In this document: positions 11,189-19,089 of the stretch, in pieces
How the letters are laid out: the number at the start of each line of letters is the position of its first letter
Numbering within the stretch: position 1 is the first letter of the stretch
DNA from: Acidimicrobiales bacterium
Lineage (GTDB): Bacteria > Actinomycetota > Acidimicrobiia > Acidimicrobiales > SZUA-35
NCBI GenBank assembly: GCA_020629155.1
Contig: JAHDDW010000016.1
Location: 1 to 46,116 of the forward strand
Length of the DNA stretch: 46,116 nt
Direction: 5' to 3'
The notes under the pieces: generated by a model
Database searches by the model: none
What the model was told of the DNA's origin: nothing
Seen by the model: the letters and a program-made list of their open reading frames with translations, nothing else
Translations under genes and position numbers: made by a program

Positions 11189-11397
11189 AATCGGCACTTC
11201 TGAAAATGTTAAAGCTTTACCAATCGTGGAGTTCATCAAGACCGCAGCGCTGTCGTTATATCCCAACGTGTTCACAGTATGCATGTGAAGCAATTGAACA
11301 GCACGGCGCTGGTCGTGGAACATGGCTGGCTTTCAAACGAGTGTGTCGTTGTAATCCCCTCGGGTCACATGGTGTTGACCTCGTACCAGAGAAATAG
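11185..11397 (+). CDS. yidD: Membrane protein insertion efficiency factor YidD
   Basis: The 70-residue protein begins at the GTG at 11185 and matches YidD: KLYQSW, then CRYIPTCSQYACEAIEQHG, then KRVCRCNPLG-HGVDLVP. The conserved cysteines lie in CRYIPTCSQY and CRCNP. YidD assists YidC-dependent insertion. A longer reading from a TTG at 11158 is open, but the GTG gives a four-base overlap with the rnpA stop and a family-typical N-terminus. yidC begins three bases after its stop. Confidence 0.93.
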   Translation: MKSALLKMLKLYQSWSSSRPQRCRYIPTCSQYACEAIEQHGAGRGTWLAFKRVCRCNPLGSHGVDLVPEK

Positions 11398-11400
11398 AAT

Positions 11401-12444
11401 ATGTTTATTTTTGATTATTTTACCGAAGCCATCGCTAACGCCTTAGCATTCTTCTATTCACTACCTGTTGTGGGTGGCTCCTATGGTCGAGCCATCATCA
11501 TGCTAACGCTCGCAGTGATGGTCGTTATGATGCCACTCACACTGCGAGCAACCAGATCAGCTATTGCGATGGCCGAGATGCAGCCAAAGATCAGGTCGTT
11601 GCAGAAAAAATATAAAGACGATCGGCCAGCGCTTAATGCCGAGTTGATGAAAGTCTATAAAGAGCACAAAATAAACCCTGTAGGCGGCTGTTTGCCGATG
11701 ATCGCACAGATGCCAGTGTTTTTTATTCTGTTTCGGATTTTGCGTGGTTTAGCTGAACGAATAGAAGATCAACGATTCTATGGATTTGCCTCCTCTATCT
11801 GGGAAAAGCAAGGCGACACAACAATTAAAGGCGAGTCTTTTTTCCCTGACTTTGTAAGCGAATCAACGGTGCTCTATGAAGATCTTCGCCAAGACACGAA
11901 AATGGGGTTCGGTCCTTTTGACCTTGGTGTGACTCCGCTAGAAGCTATCCAAAACAACTTGTTAACAGGTATGCCCTATATTCTTCTCCTTGCTTTTGTT
12001 GTCGCTACAGCGTTCTATCAACAAAAACAGATACAAGCTCGCCGTGGCGCAAACCCAGCTGCAATTAACCCGCTGCAAAAATCTATTATGAAATTCCTGC
12101 CGTTCATGTCAGGTATCTTCGGGTTCGGGTTTCCTGCAGGTCTCGTTCTCTATTGGTCTACGTCTAACTCGTTTCGAGTTGCACAGCAGGCCTTTATAAC
12201 AAAGAAGTATTATTCGGACAATCAAGACACATCAATTATTGATGTTGAAGAAGTGCTCGATGATGACGATGAAGAAGAAATCGAAGTAGAAACAAAAGCG
12301 AAAAAGAAAGTTTCTAAGCGTGAGCAAGAATGGCAGAAACGCCGAGAACAAAAAGCTGCGCAAGCATCGAAAAAGAAAAACTCTTCATCAAAAAGAATAA
12401 CCCCGAAAGGCACGAAGCCTTCCCAATCAAAACGTAAGAGGTGA
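11401..12444 (+). CDS. yidC: Membrane protein insertase YidC/Oxa1 family
   Basis: The 347-residue protein inserts proteins into the cytoplasmic membrane. It starts directly with a hydrophobic segment, without the large periplasmic domain of Gram-negative YidC. The conserved cytoplasmic hairpin (MAEMQPKIRSLQKKYKDD) is followed by GGCLPMIAQMPVFFILFRIL and later TM segments, including the region around residues 235-265. The C-terminus (from about 275) is a long acidic then Lys/Arg-rich tail, as often seen in ribosome-binding YidC proteins. It sits in the usual place between yidD and jag. Confidence 0.95.
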   Translation: MFIFDYFTEAIANALAFFYSLPVVGGSYGRAIIMLTLAVMVVMMPLTLRATRSAIAMAEMQPKIRSLQKKYKDDRPALNAELMKVYKEHKINPVGGCLPMIAQMPVFFILFRILRGLAERIEDQRFYGFASSIWEKQGDTTIKGESFFPDFVSESTVLYEDLRQDTKMGFGPFDLGVTPLEAIQNNLLTGMPYILLLAFVVATAFYQQKQIQARRGANPAAINPLQKSIMKFLPFMSGIFGFGFPAGLVLYWSTSNSFRVAQQAFITKKYYSDNQDTSIIDVEEVLDDDDEEEIEVETKAKKKVSKREQEWQKRREQKAAQASKKKNSSSKRITPKGTKPSQSKRKR

Positions 12445-12449
12445 TTCCA

Positions 12450-13319
12450 GTGGAATGGATTAAAACAACAGCAAAATCGTTACCAGAAGCAATAGATCTA
12501 GCATTAGATAACTTAGGTGTCGACGAGTCAGAAGCAGAAATCGTAGTAATCGAAGAACCAAAGCAAGGGTTTTTTGGTCGAGTTAAAGGCGTCGCGCGAG
12601 TCGAAGCGAGAGTACGGCCGAAACCAGTTCGAGCAAAAGAAGAGAAGAGAAACCGCAGAAGCAGCAAACCTTCTCGACAAAAGAAGCCAGCGGCTGCTTC
12701 TCGTGCTAGAAAGAACACACAGGCAAAAAGCCAGTCGAAAAATAAGCCGAAGAAACAAGAGAACCAGAAAATGGATCAACCAGTACAAGAAGATGCGCCA
12801 AAGAAACAAGCTGCATCTAGACCAGTGAAACGTGAAATTCCTGACACGCCAATCGGTGAAGTTTCAGCACACCTAACAACCTTTTTGTCAGGTTTGACAA
12901 AAGCGTTTGGCTACGAAGACGAAGTCAAAATTGAAGAATCAGAAGAGACAGGTGTGACCGCAACTGTTGCAGGTCAATACGGTTATATGGTTGGTCCGAA
13001 AGGCCGAACATTAGACGCTATTCAAGAAATCGCGCGAGTTTCAACGCAAAGAACAAAACCTAGCAATCATAGAATCTATGTTGACGTGGGTGGCTATCGT
13101 AAAAAACGTGAAGAAGCGTTAAAAGCGTTTGCTTTGCAAGCCGCTGAAAAAGCAAAAACCGAAGGCGTTGAAGTTTTCCTAGATCCTATGCCGTCGGCTG
13201 ATCGTAAAATCGTGCATGATGTGTTAAGCGAAACCGAAGGCGTTGAGACACGTTCTGCCGGGTATGATCCGAAACGAAAAGTAGTTGTTGTTCCAGCCGC
13301 TATTGTTGCTAGTGAATGA
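12450..13319 (+). CDS. jag: Jag/KhpB RNA-binding protein
   Basis: The 289-residue protein has the three-part Jag layout. The Jag-N domain begins MEWIKTTAKSLPEAIDLAL and ends near EEPKQGFFGR. A strongly basic Lys/Arg/Gln-rich linker spans about residues 60-130, then come a KH domain (YGYMVGPKGRTLDAIQEIA) and a C-terminal R3H domain (REEALKAFALQAAEKA..., PSADRKIVHDVL). The family binds RNA and is linked to cell-wall growth control in Gram-positives. A GTG at 12441 is also in frame, but AGAGGTGA lies six bases before the GTG at 12450 and the resulting start matches the family. The stop overlaps rsmG as ATGA. Confidence 0.93.
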   Translation: MEWIKTTAKSLPEAIDLALDNLGVDESEAEIVVIEEPKQGFFGRVKGVARVEARVRPKPVRAKEEKRNRRSSKPSRQKKPAAASRARKNTQAKSQSKNKPKKQENQKMDQPVQEDAPKKQAASRPVKREIPDTPIGEVSAHLTTFLSGLTKAFGYEDEVKIEESEETGVTATVAGQYGYMVGPKGRTLDAIQEIARVSTQRTKPSNHRIYVDVGGYRKKREEALKAFALQAAEKAKTEGVEVFLDPMPSADRKIVHDVLSETEGVETRSAGYDPKRKVVVVPAAIVASE

Positions 13320-13921
13320 CAGTAGATGCCCTTATCCAAGTCCTGGAAAAATCTAAGCATGTAGGTTTCTTGGGTCCAGGACCAGTAGAAGACCATCGTC
13401 TTCATGCGATGTATTATGCCGACCCGCTGCAAAACGTAGCGGGTCGTGTGTTAGATATAGGTTCTGGCGGTGGTGTGCCAGCGTTACCTTTGCTTGTGGC
13501 AAACCAACAGTTATCGATGACGTTGCTTGACAGCATGCAAAAACGCTGCTCGTTTCTCCAATGGGCTTTGGTCGAGCTCGGATTACAGGATCGATCCAGT
13601 GTTGTTTGTGAACGAGTCGAATACTTCGCTCACAAACAAGAAAATCGTGGTGTGTTTGCTGCGGTAACTGCAAGAAGTTTTGGTCCACCAGCGTCAACGC
13701 TGGAATGTGCTGCTGCGTTTTTAGAAATCGGAGGAGTGTGCGTTATTAGTGAACCTCCGCAAAGAAGGCAATGGCCGACAGAACCACTAAGCCGATTAGG
13801 GCTTGTTGCCGAGAAAATAGAGGGCAAGGTCGTGGTTTTTCGCAAAGAAACAGAAACGCCTGAGCAGTACCCTCGTCCAAACAAAGAACGCACGAAGAAT
13901 CCTCTTTTTGAATATGAGTAA
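13316..13921 (+). CDS. rsmG: 16S rRNA (guanine527-N7)-methyltransferase RsmG
   Basis: The 201-residue protein is a Rossmann-fold SAM methyltransferase. The SAM loop is VLDIGSGGGVPALPL (near residues 45-59), followed by LLDSMQKRCSFL and VTARSFGPPAST, the arginine-containing RsmG motif. RsmG makes m7G527 in 16S rRNA. The start overlaps the jag stop by four bases. The C-terminal 25 residues are charged and variable. In many actinobacteria parA follows directly, but here about 9.4 kb of accessory DNA intervenes. Confidence 0.94.
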   Translation: MTVDALIQVLEKSKHVGFLGPGPVEDHRLHAMYYADPLQNVAGRVLDIGSGGGVPALPLLVANQQLSMTLLDSMQKRCSFLQWALVELGLQDRSSVVCERVEYFAHKQENRGVFAAVTARSFGPPASTLECAAAFLEIGGVCVISEPPQRRQWPTEPLSRLGLVAEKIEGKVVVFRKETETPEQYPRPNKERTKNPLFEYE

Positions 13922-14042
13922 CGCAAATGAACCACAGAAGCGAATACGGTTCGGTCAAGAAGCCGACAGTGAAGAGTGGAAAAGCTATATCCAAGAGGCT
14001 GAGGTTACTGAAGTGATAGATGACTATTGCGAATCAACGTAG
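13914..14042 (+). CDS. Possible small acidic protein, 42 aa
   Basis: An ATG at 13914, overlapping the end of rsmG in another frame, opens a 42-codon frame. It reads MSNANEPQKRIRFGQEADSE and continues through EEWKSYIQEAEVTEVIDDY before a TAG. Composition is plausible for a real soluble acidic peptide and the codons resemble neighbouring genes. I do not recognise a family. The close overlap with rsmG would allow translational coupling. It may simply be a chance frame, and comparative evidence is needed to decide. Confidence 0.4.
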   Translation: MSNANEPQKRIRFGQEADSEEWKSYIQEAEVTEVIDDYCEST

Positions 14043-14048
14043 CATGAA

Positions 14049-14103
14049 TAGACACTATATTGTCTATATTGTATTGATTTAGACAGTACTATGTCGATAT
14101 GAT
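14049..14103 (+). promoter_or_regulatory. hipBA promoter with two tandem operator dyads
   Basis: Dyad 1 is TAGACA-CTATAT-TGTCTA (14049-14066, perfect arms). Dyad 2 is TAGACA-GTACTA-TGTCGA (14080-14097, one mismatch in the right arm). They are 31 bases apart, about three helical turns. A promoter can be read as TTGATT (14074-14079), an 18-base spacer and TATGAT (14098-14103). Dyad 2 fills that spacer exactly, so a bound repressor would block polymerase. Initiation 6-7 bases after the -10 would fall at the hipB ATG (14110), implying a leaderless transcript. Confidence 0.65.
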
Positions 14104-14109
14104 GGGTGT

Positions 14110-14385
14110 ATGGCACGGCTTGAACTTTATTCTCCATTTGATGTACAGAAAGAATTGGCTGTCTCTTGTAAAGAAAAACGTCGGGGTCGAAAGTGGTCGC
14201 GTGCCGCGTTATCTGAATACAGCACAGTTCCAGCGTCTACTATCAAACGATTTGAAACAACAGGCAAGATTTCTTTGCAACAGTTTTTGTTGCTGTGGCA
14301 CACCCTTGATGAGCTTGAACGCGTGAGAAGCTTAACCAAACCAGTAAGAACTACACCTGTATCGATTGAAGACGTTGTAGATTGA
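14110..14385 (+). CDS. hipB: HipB-like XRE-family antitoxin
   Basis: The 91-residue protein has a helix-turn-helix in its middle (SRAALSEYSTVPASTIKRFE, about residues 29-48), followed by ISLQQFLLLWHTLDELERV, the typical HipB/XRE layout. HipB-type proteins neutralise the HipA kinase and repress their own promoter, and two operator-like dyads precede this gene. The stop overlaps the hipA start (TGATG). There is no clear Shine-Dalgarno before the ATG, consistent with leaderless initiation. The symbol is given by family and context. Confidence 0.85.
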   Translation: MARLELYSPFDVQKELAVSCKEKRRGRKWSRAALSEYSTVPASTIKRFETTGKISLQQFLLLWHTLDELERVRSLTKPVRTTPVSIEDVVD

Positions 14386-15656
14386 TGATGGAACCAAGTA
14401 AAAAGTTGCAAGTGTCTCGTGTGCTAGAGACAGGTGAAAATGTTCTGGTAGGTTATTTGGCGCAGAACAGCAACGGTGCTTACTTTCAATATGACGAAGA
14501 CTATGTTCGAATGTATACTTCGCTTTCACCATTCAAACTTGACTTTGATACCCGTTTACAACGAGCACCACAACAGCCGCATGAAGGTTTGCACGGATTG
14601 TTTGCAGACTCGTTGCCTGATGGGTGGGGCATGTTATTAATGGGCCGAGTATTTCGTCGAGCTGGTATTTCCCTTAAGAAAGTTTCGCAACTCGACCGCT
14701 TAGCTTTTATACATGATCGAGCTATCGGTGCTTTGCGTTATGAGCCAGTTTCACCTCATGGCATAGATGAGGCTGAGATGCCATCACTTTTTGAATTAGG
14801 TTCACAAGCGCAAACTGTTTTTGAAGGCGGAGCCGCAGACATACTCGATATTTTAACAACCACAGGAAGTTCTGGCGGTGCTCGTCCGAAAGCGCTAGTT
14901 TTTTTCGATGGTGACAATATGAAACGGGTAAGTACGCAGGCTCAAGATGGCTTTGACCCTTGGCTAGTTAAGTTCACATCGACGCAGCTTTCGCTTGGGC
15001 ATGAAGAAGGTTTGTGTGAAGCGTCATATCTTCAAATGGCACGTCAGGTAGGTATTCAGTCGGTTGAATGGCGACTTCTGAATGCAAATGGTCAACCAAG
15101 CGGGACGCAGTGGTTAGCGTTGAAGCGTTTTGATTGCACCTCGGTGGGTCGATATCACGTACATAGTCTCTGCGGTTTGCTTGATGCTGATTTTCGTTTA
15201 CCTTCAACAGACTATGAAAGTTTGTTGCGGGTGACCTCGCTGCTATGCAACGACAATCGAGCTGTACAACAACAGTTTCGTCGCGCGATTTTTAACCTGT
15301 TTGCAGTGAACCAGGATGACCATACAAAAAATTGGTCTTTTCTTCAAGATGATCAGGGAAGTTGGTCGCCAGCGCCTTTTTATGATGTAACGTTTGCCCC
15401 GACTCCATTTGGCGAACACAGCATGTCATATGCTGGCTACGGTAAATGTCCACCCAAAAAAGCGATCGAATCCTTGGGTACTATTGCTGGATTCTCTACA
15501 TGGCGAAGTGTTCGCAGCCTTGTGCAAGAAGTTGTCGAAGTTCTAGCACAGTGGCCCAGTATCGCTAGCGCAAACGGTGTTTCTCAAAGCACGATAGGGA
15601 TGATCGAAAAGCAGCTCGCGTTCGTTCGTAACGAAAACAAAGAGCTTTTCATATAG
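14385..15656 (+). CDS. hipA: HipA-like serine/threonine kinase toxin
   Basis: The 423-residue protein is a full-length HipA-family kinase. The N-terminal subdomain contains HEGLHGLFADSLPDGWG. The ATP-loop is GSSGGARPKAL, followed by WLVKFTS, EASYLQMARQVGI and LALKRFD. The catalytic loop is NQDDHTKNWSF (compare E. coli NTDNHAKN), and YDVTF supplies the metal-binding Asp. E. coli HipA phosphorylates glutamyl-tRNA synthetase and causes growth arrest, but the target here is unknown. TTG at 14382 and ATG at 14388 are alternative starts; I chose the ATG at 14385 because it overlaps the hipB stop as TGATG. All catalytic residues I could check are intact. Confidence 0.88.
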   Translation: MMEPSKKLQVSRVLETGENVLVGYLAQNSNGAYFQYDEDYVRMYTSLSPFKLDFDTRLQRAPQQPHEGLHGLFADSLPDGWGMLLMGRVFRRAGISLKKVSQLDRLAFIHDRAIGALRYEPVSPHGIDEAEMPSLFELGSQAQTVFEGGAADILDILTTTGSSGGARPKALVFFDGDNMKRVSTQAQDGFDPWLVKFTSTQLSLGHEEGLCEASYLQMARQVGIQSVEWRLLNANGQPSGTQWLALKRFDCTSVGRYHVHSLCGLLDADFRLPSTDYESLLRVTSLLCNDNRAVQQQFRRAIFNLFAVNQDDHTKNWSFLQDDQGSWSPAPFYDVTFAPTPFGEHSMSYAGYGKCPPKKAIESLGTIAGFSTWRSVRSLVQEVVEVLAQWPSIASANGVSQSTIGMIEKQLAFVRNENKELFI

Positions 15657-15665
15657 GCTTTGTTT

Positions 15666-16063
15666 ATGCAAAATCAAAAAGAAGTTGAACCTACAGTGGT
15701 GCGTGATGGTGCACAGCCTTTGTATAAAGGAGCTGATGGGGTGCTGGCTAAAGTTTAATTGACCATGAGGCCTGTGGCGAGACGAACCTTTCTTTAGGAG
15801 AGATTACATTTGGAGCTGGCAAAGAAGTGCCTCCACATACTCGTCCGTGCCAAGAATTTATTTATGTCATTGAAGGCTCAACGACAATTGTTTCTTGCGG
15901 AAAAGAGTATGTTCTGGAGCCTGGAGACGCTATTTTCATTCCAGCTGGCACCGAACATCAGTACACAAACCCGTCCGAATCGACTTTGAAACAGGTTTAT
16001 ATTTTCTCACCTCCAGGACCTGAGGCAGGTGTCAGAACGTGGCCAGTAATTGAAGAAGGCTAG
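15666..16063 (+). pseudogene. Cupin-domain protein with one-base frameshift
   Basis: An ATG at 15666 opens MQNQKEVEPTVVRDGAQPLY and continues KGADGVLAKV before a TAA at 15756. Restoring one T in the TTT run at about 15754-15756 joins this to LIDHEACGETNLSLGEITFG and a complete single-domain cupin (PPHTRPCQEFIYVIEGS, EYVLEPGDAIFIPAGTEHQY). The cupin metal ligands are present (His in PPHT, Glu in CQEF, His in GTEHQY). The total would be about 132 residues, a normal small cupin. This is a recent frameshift or a homopolymer sequence error. The intact downstream frame from 15827 alone lacks the first cupin strands. Confidence 0.7.
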
Positions 16064-16075
16064 AGGTGTCAGTTC

Positions 16076-16531
16076 TTATTGGTCGCGTAGATTCTCAATA
16101 TCAGCTAAATCTTGAAGTCTCCCAGAAGCTTTTTTATTTATCAATAGATCCTCTAAACCTATGAAAGGCACTTCCAATTCTTCAATAGGAATAGTGATCC
16201 GTTTATTCCAAGCGTCTTTGAAAGAAATACCTGATACAGAAGTTAAGATGTCAATGCGATGAGGAGGGTAACCAAGTTGTATAACTTGATCAGGTTCTAA
16301 AAAATCTTGCGCTTCTAAACCGAGCGACCCGAATCCAAACTGGTCGAGAACAAACCTTATCCTGTCCGCATTTTCATCGTCTGTCATCACCCAAACATCA
16401 AGGTTTTTTGTGTAACGAGGGTATCCGTGAGCGGCAACTGCATACCCTCCGACAACTAAGAACCGAACACTATTTGCGAGGCAATATTGTATAAACTCTT
16501 TGAAGTCTTGATCCAGTTTCATCAGGTTCAT
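16076..16531 (-). CDS. Nucleotidyltransferase-like toxin component
   Basis: The 151-residue protein has the small nucleotidyltransferase pattern FLVVGGYAVAAHGYPRYTKN followed by LDVWV, then RIDILTSVSGI and a C-terminal LEDLLINKKASGRLQDLADI helix. Such proteins are commonly encoded after a short partner and are thought to form toxin-antitoxin-like pairs. The usual Asp-x-Asp metal pair reads Asn43-Leu-Asp45 here, so catalytic competence is uncertain. The gene overlaps the end of its partner by about 60 bases in another frame. A start nine bases further in (16522) is also possible. It could be a housekeeping nucleotidyltransferase, but the pairing argues otherwise. Confidence 0.72.
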   Translation of the reverse strand: MNLMKLDQDFKEFIQYCLANSVRFLVVGGYAVAAHGYPRYTKNLDVWVMTDDENADRIRFVLDQFGFGSLGLEAQDFLEPDQVIQLGYPPHRIDILTSVSGISFKDAWNKRITIPIEELEVPFIGLEDLLINKKASGRLQDLADIENLRDQ

Positions 16532-16661
16532 CTCGTAAATATGATCGAAGTTCCTCTACGTGAGCTAAGCGATCGACGGCTGTTTGTGATGCCCACCACT
16601 TTTGGTGGCTGTTATCTAGGTCGCCTAATTTTTTCTTCTGAACGACCTTTTCAATGGACAT
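16470..16661 (-). CDS. Small partner protein of the nucleotidyltransferase
   Basis: From the ATG at 16661 the 63-residue protein begins MSIEKVVQKKKLGDLDNSHQ. It contains the family-like core KWWASQTAVDRLAHVEELRS and ends SRLQRVYTILPRK. Short proteins with a W-x-x-x-x-x-x-x-RL-x-x-x-E-x-LR core and an RLQRVYxI end are typically found directly upstream of small nucleotidyltransferases. Earlier in-frame ATGs exist at 16688 and 16679. I prefer 16661 because TATACT (16675-16670 on the minus strand) is a good -10 ending eight bases upstream, suggesting a leaderless mRNA. The antitoxin role is inference. Confidence 0.65.
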   Translation of the reverse strand: MSIEKVVQKKKLGDLDNSHQKWWASQTAVDRLAHVEELRSYLRDEPDETGSRLQRVYTILPRK

Positions 16662-16811
16662 ATATAGAAAGTATACCATGTGCAGCATGCATAGGGTAAA
16701 GTAGGCTGTGCATGTTCCGTGTTCTCCAGTGTTTGATCCAGAAAAACATCACATTGAACAAATCTGATAACGTACGTGTGTTTGTAGGTTGAAACTTATA
16801 GGATCACATGC

Positions 16812-17753
16812 ATGAGTTTGGCAATTGAGGTAAACGATCTTTCAAAAAAGTTCGACGATTTTGAAGCGGTCGCAGGCGTAAGCCTAAGCGTAGAAGCTGG
16901 TGAAATTTATGGGTTTCTTGGGCCTAACGGCGCGGGTAAGTCTACGTTAGTGAAGATGCTTACAACGTTGAGTGTGCCAAGTGGCGGCTCAGCTACAGTG
17001 CTTGGTCACGATATTGTTTCCGAAGTTGGCGACCTGCGGCTCAAAATCGGGGTGGCGTTACAAGATGCATCATTGGATGAAAAACAGTCTGGCCGTGAGA
17101 TACTACGGTTGCAAGGTCGGCTATATGGTTTATCTAAAAAAGAAGCCGATACTCGTATTGACGAACTTTCTACATTAATCGAAGTTGATGCCCTCGATAA
17201 ATGGGTCGGCACCTATTCTGGTGGTATGGAACGCCGCTTGGATTTAGCGGCATCGTTGATGCATAATCCGCAACTGCTTTTTCTTGACGAGCCAACGACA
17301 GGGTTAGATCCTACATCGCGCGCGAATGTGTGGGAAGAAATCCGTCGAATCAACAAAGAATATGGCACGACAATTTTTTTGACGACACAATATCTTGAAG
17401 AAGCTGACGTGTTAGCTGATCGAGTGGCGATTATTAATAAAGGAAAAATAGTTGCACAAGGAACACCTGCTGAGCTGAAACGATCGGTTGGAACAGACGT
17501 GATTCAATTACGTTTAGCGTCACGAATTGAAGAAGCGCAACGTGTTCTTAGTGATTTGAAAGAAGTGTCAAAGGTTGAAGTCGGCCCTAACGGTCTGCTT
17601 GTTTCTGTCGAGCAAGGTTCTGTGGCGGTCAGCCCAATAGCTATTGCGTTAGACGCTAACGATATTGTTGTTGAAGCGTTAACATTGCGCACGCCGACGC
17701 TTGACGATGTTTTTCTTGAAGTAACTGGTGATCGTATGGAGGTCAGCGCATGA
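16812..17753 (+). CDS. ABC transporter ATP-binding protein, DrrA type
   Basis: The 313-residue ATPase has Walker A GPNGAGKST (near residue 37), the Q-loop region ALQDASLDEKQSG, an ABC signature YSGGMERRLDLA, and Walker B LLFLDEPTTGLD. A C-terminal extension of about 90 residues is typical of the DrrA/CcmA drug and lipid exporter group. AGGA lies eight bases before the ATG. The stop overlaps the start of the permease gene as ATGA, so the two form one exporter. The substrate cannot be told from the sequence. DrrA members often confer resistance to hydrophobic compounds. Confidence 0.9.
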   Translation: MSLAIEVNDLSKKFDDFEAVAGVSLSVEAGEIYGFLGPNGAGKSTLVKMLTTLSVPSGGSATVLGHDIVSEVGDLRLKIGVALQDASLDEKQSGREILRLQGRLYGLSKKEADTRIDELSTLIEVDALDKWVGTYSGGMERRLDLAASLMHNPQLLFLDEPTTGLDPTSRANVWEEIRRINKEYGTTIFLTTQYLEEADVLADRVAIINKGKIVAQGTPAELKRSVGTDVIQLRLASRIEEAQRVLSDLKEVSKVEVGPNGLLVSVEQGSVAVSPIAIALDANDIVVEALTLRTPTLDDVFLEVTGDRMEVSA

Positions 17754-18568
17754 ATTATAGCCCTGCTATAACAGCGAAACCGTCGGGTTTTTTGAAAGAT
17801 TTGGTCACAATTGCAGGCCGAGCTTTACGTTCTGTTCCTCGTGAGCCAGAGGTTTTTATCCCCGCCTTGTTTATCCCCGCATTCTTTTTTATTGTCAACA
17901 TCGGGGCGTTGCAAGATTTAACCGAAACGGTTTTGCCAGGTGCTGAACAAGCAATCCCTGAAGATTTTGATTATCGAGCGTTTCAGTTGCCGACTGCCAT
18001 TATTTTTGCGGTGACAGGAGTATCTCGTGCAGCGAGTTTAGTAACAGATATTACTTCAGGCTATTTTGACAGGCTTTTGCTGACACCAACACGACGAGTG
18101 CCGTTGTTGCTTGGTCTGATGGTTGCCGACTGGGCCTTAGTGTCGGTGTTGTGTGTGCCGGTGATTATTTTAGGTTTCATCACTGGTGTTTCATTCGGTA
18201 CAGGCATTTTAGGGATGTTGCTATTTATTCTGATAGGCGGTATTTGGGGGTTAGCGTTCACAGGGTTTCCGTATGCTATCGCTCTGAAAACAGGTAATGC
18301 TGCGGCGGTAGCATCAAGTTTTTTGCTGTTTTTCCCGTTCGCTTTTCTGACTTCATCAACGGTGCCGTTGCAAGGTTTAACGGGATGGATGCAAGCAATC
18401 GCTACCTACAATCCGTTGACCTATATTCTAGATGCGATGCGTTCTTTACTTAGCGAAGGTTGGGATTTCGTTGCACTAGGGAAAGGAATCGCCGCAATTC
18501 TCGCCGTTGCAGTTATTTCGCAGACACTAGCATTCCTCGCTTTAAAAGGCCGACTCAAACGCGGATAG
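17750..18568 (+). CDS. ABC-2 type permease, DrrB type
   Basis: The 272-residue integral membrane protein has about six hydrophobic segments and the ABC-2 layout. The first helix contains FIPALFIPAFFFIV, the central segments lie at about 130-200, and the segment MQAIATYNPLTYILDAMRSLL comes before the last helix. It is the membrane partner of the preceding ATPase, with which it overlaps by four bases. Together they would form an ATP-driven exporter in the cytoplasmic membrane. No substrate-binding protein is present, as expected for an exporter. Confidence 0.9.
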   Translation: MNYSPAITAKPSGFLKDLVTIAGRALRSVPREPEVFIPALFIPAFFFIVNIGALQDLTETVLPGAEQAIPEDFDYRAFQLPTAIIFAVTGVSRAASLVTDITSGYFDRLLLTPTRRVPLLLGLMVADWALVSVLCVPVIILGFITGVSFGTGILGMLLFILIGGIWGLAFTGFPYAIALKTGNAAAVASSFLLFFPFAFLTSSTVPLQGLTGWMQAIATYNPLTYILDAMRSLLSEGWDFVALGKGIAAILAVAVISQTLAFLALKGRLKRG

Positions 18569-18722
18569 CGATTTTTGCACGGCCGTGTATCGTGCGCATG
18601 ATCTTTCGTGTGTCGATACCAAAACGGCTATCGCCACACTAAAATCAATGTATTGCCAATTTATGAGCAGGTGATTGATTCAAGTTAAAACTGAGACACA
18701 CACAAGACATGCATGATTCTAA

Positions 18723-19014
18723 GACATTGATGGTTTCTATCCTGAAATGGTTGCGTACTGCTTCGAAAGCAATGTTGCGTAAATTTACTGAAGACGTAAG
18801 ACAATAACTTTCTGAAACTTAAGCCAGAGTGTGTGTGAATTCTGCCCCAGGCATATTTACTTCAGAAACATATGAAAAGATGATTGGTACTAAAATTTAT
18901 AGAAGTCAGTCGAAACGAGTGCCAGCGGAAGTCGCAGAACTTATTGTATATCTCCTAGAACTACCCAAAGCGATGGAGATTGAATCGATAAAGTTTAAAT
19001 CAAAAATAGCTTGA
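18723..19014 (+). pseudogene. Short-chain dehydrogenase remnant
   Basis: The region decodes as the C-terminal half of an SDR only if errors are repaired. DIDGFYPEMVAY (from 18723) must shift frame at about 18759 to join ASKAMLRKFTEDVRQ, rebuilding the YxASK active-site motif. Two in-frame stops follow (TAA at 18805 and 18820). The frame then reads ARVCVNSAPGIFTSETYEK and ends RVPAEVAELIVYLLELPKAM plus EIESIKFKSK. The VNS-APG and PAEVAELIVYLL elements are SDR hallmarks. The N-terminal Rossmann half is absent. One frameshift plus two stops mark genuine decay rather than one sequence error. Bases 18569-18722 hold nothing I recognise. Confidence 0.68.
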
Positions 19015-19089
19015 TACTTGTGCAGCTGGGTTAAATGGTGGCAAATAAATGCTTGCTAGTAAGAGGTACACTATGCAGTAGGTGGCAAA

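Noticed and set aside
12222-12809. Minus-strand frames opposite the ends of yidC and jag
   Set aside because: Phe/Ser/Leu-rich shadows of Lys/Glu-rich coding regions on the plus strand.
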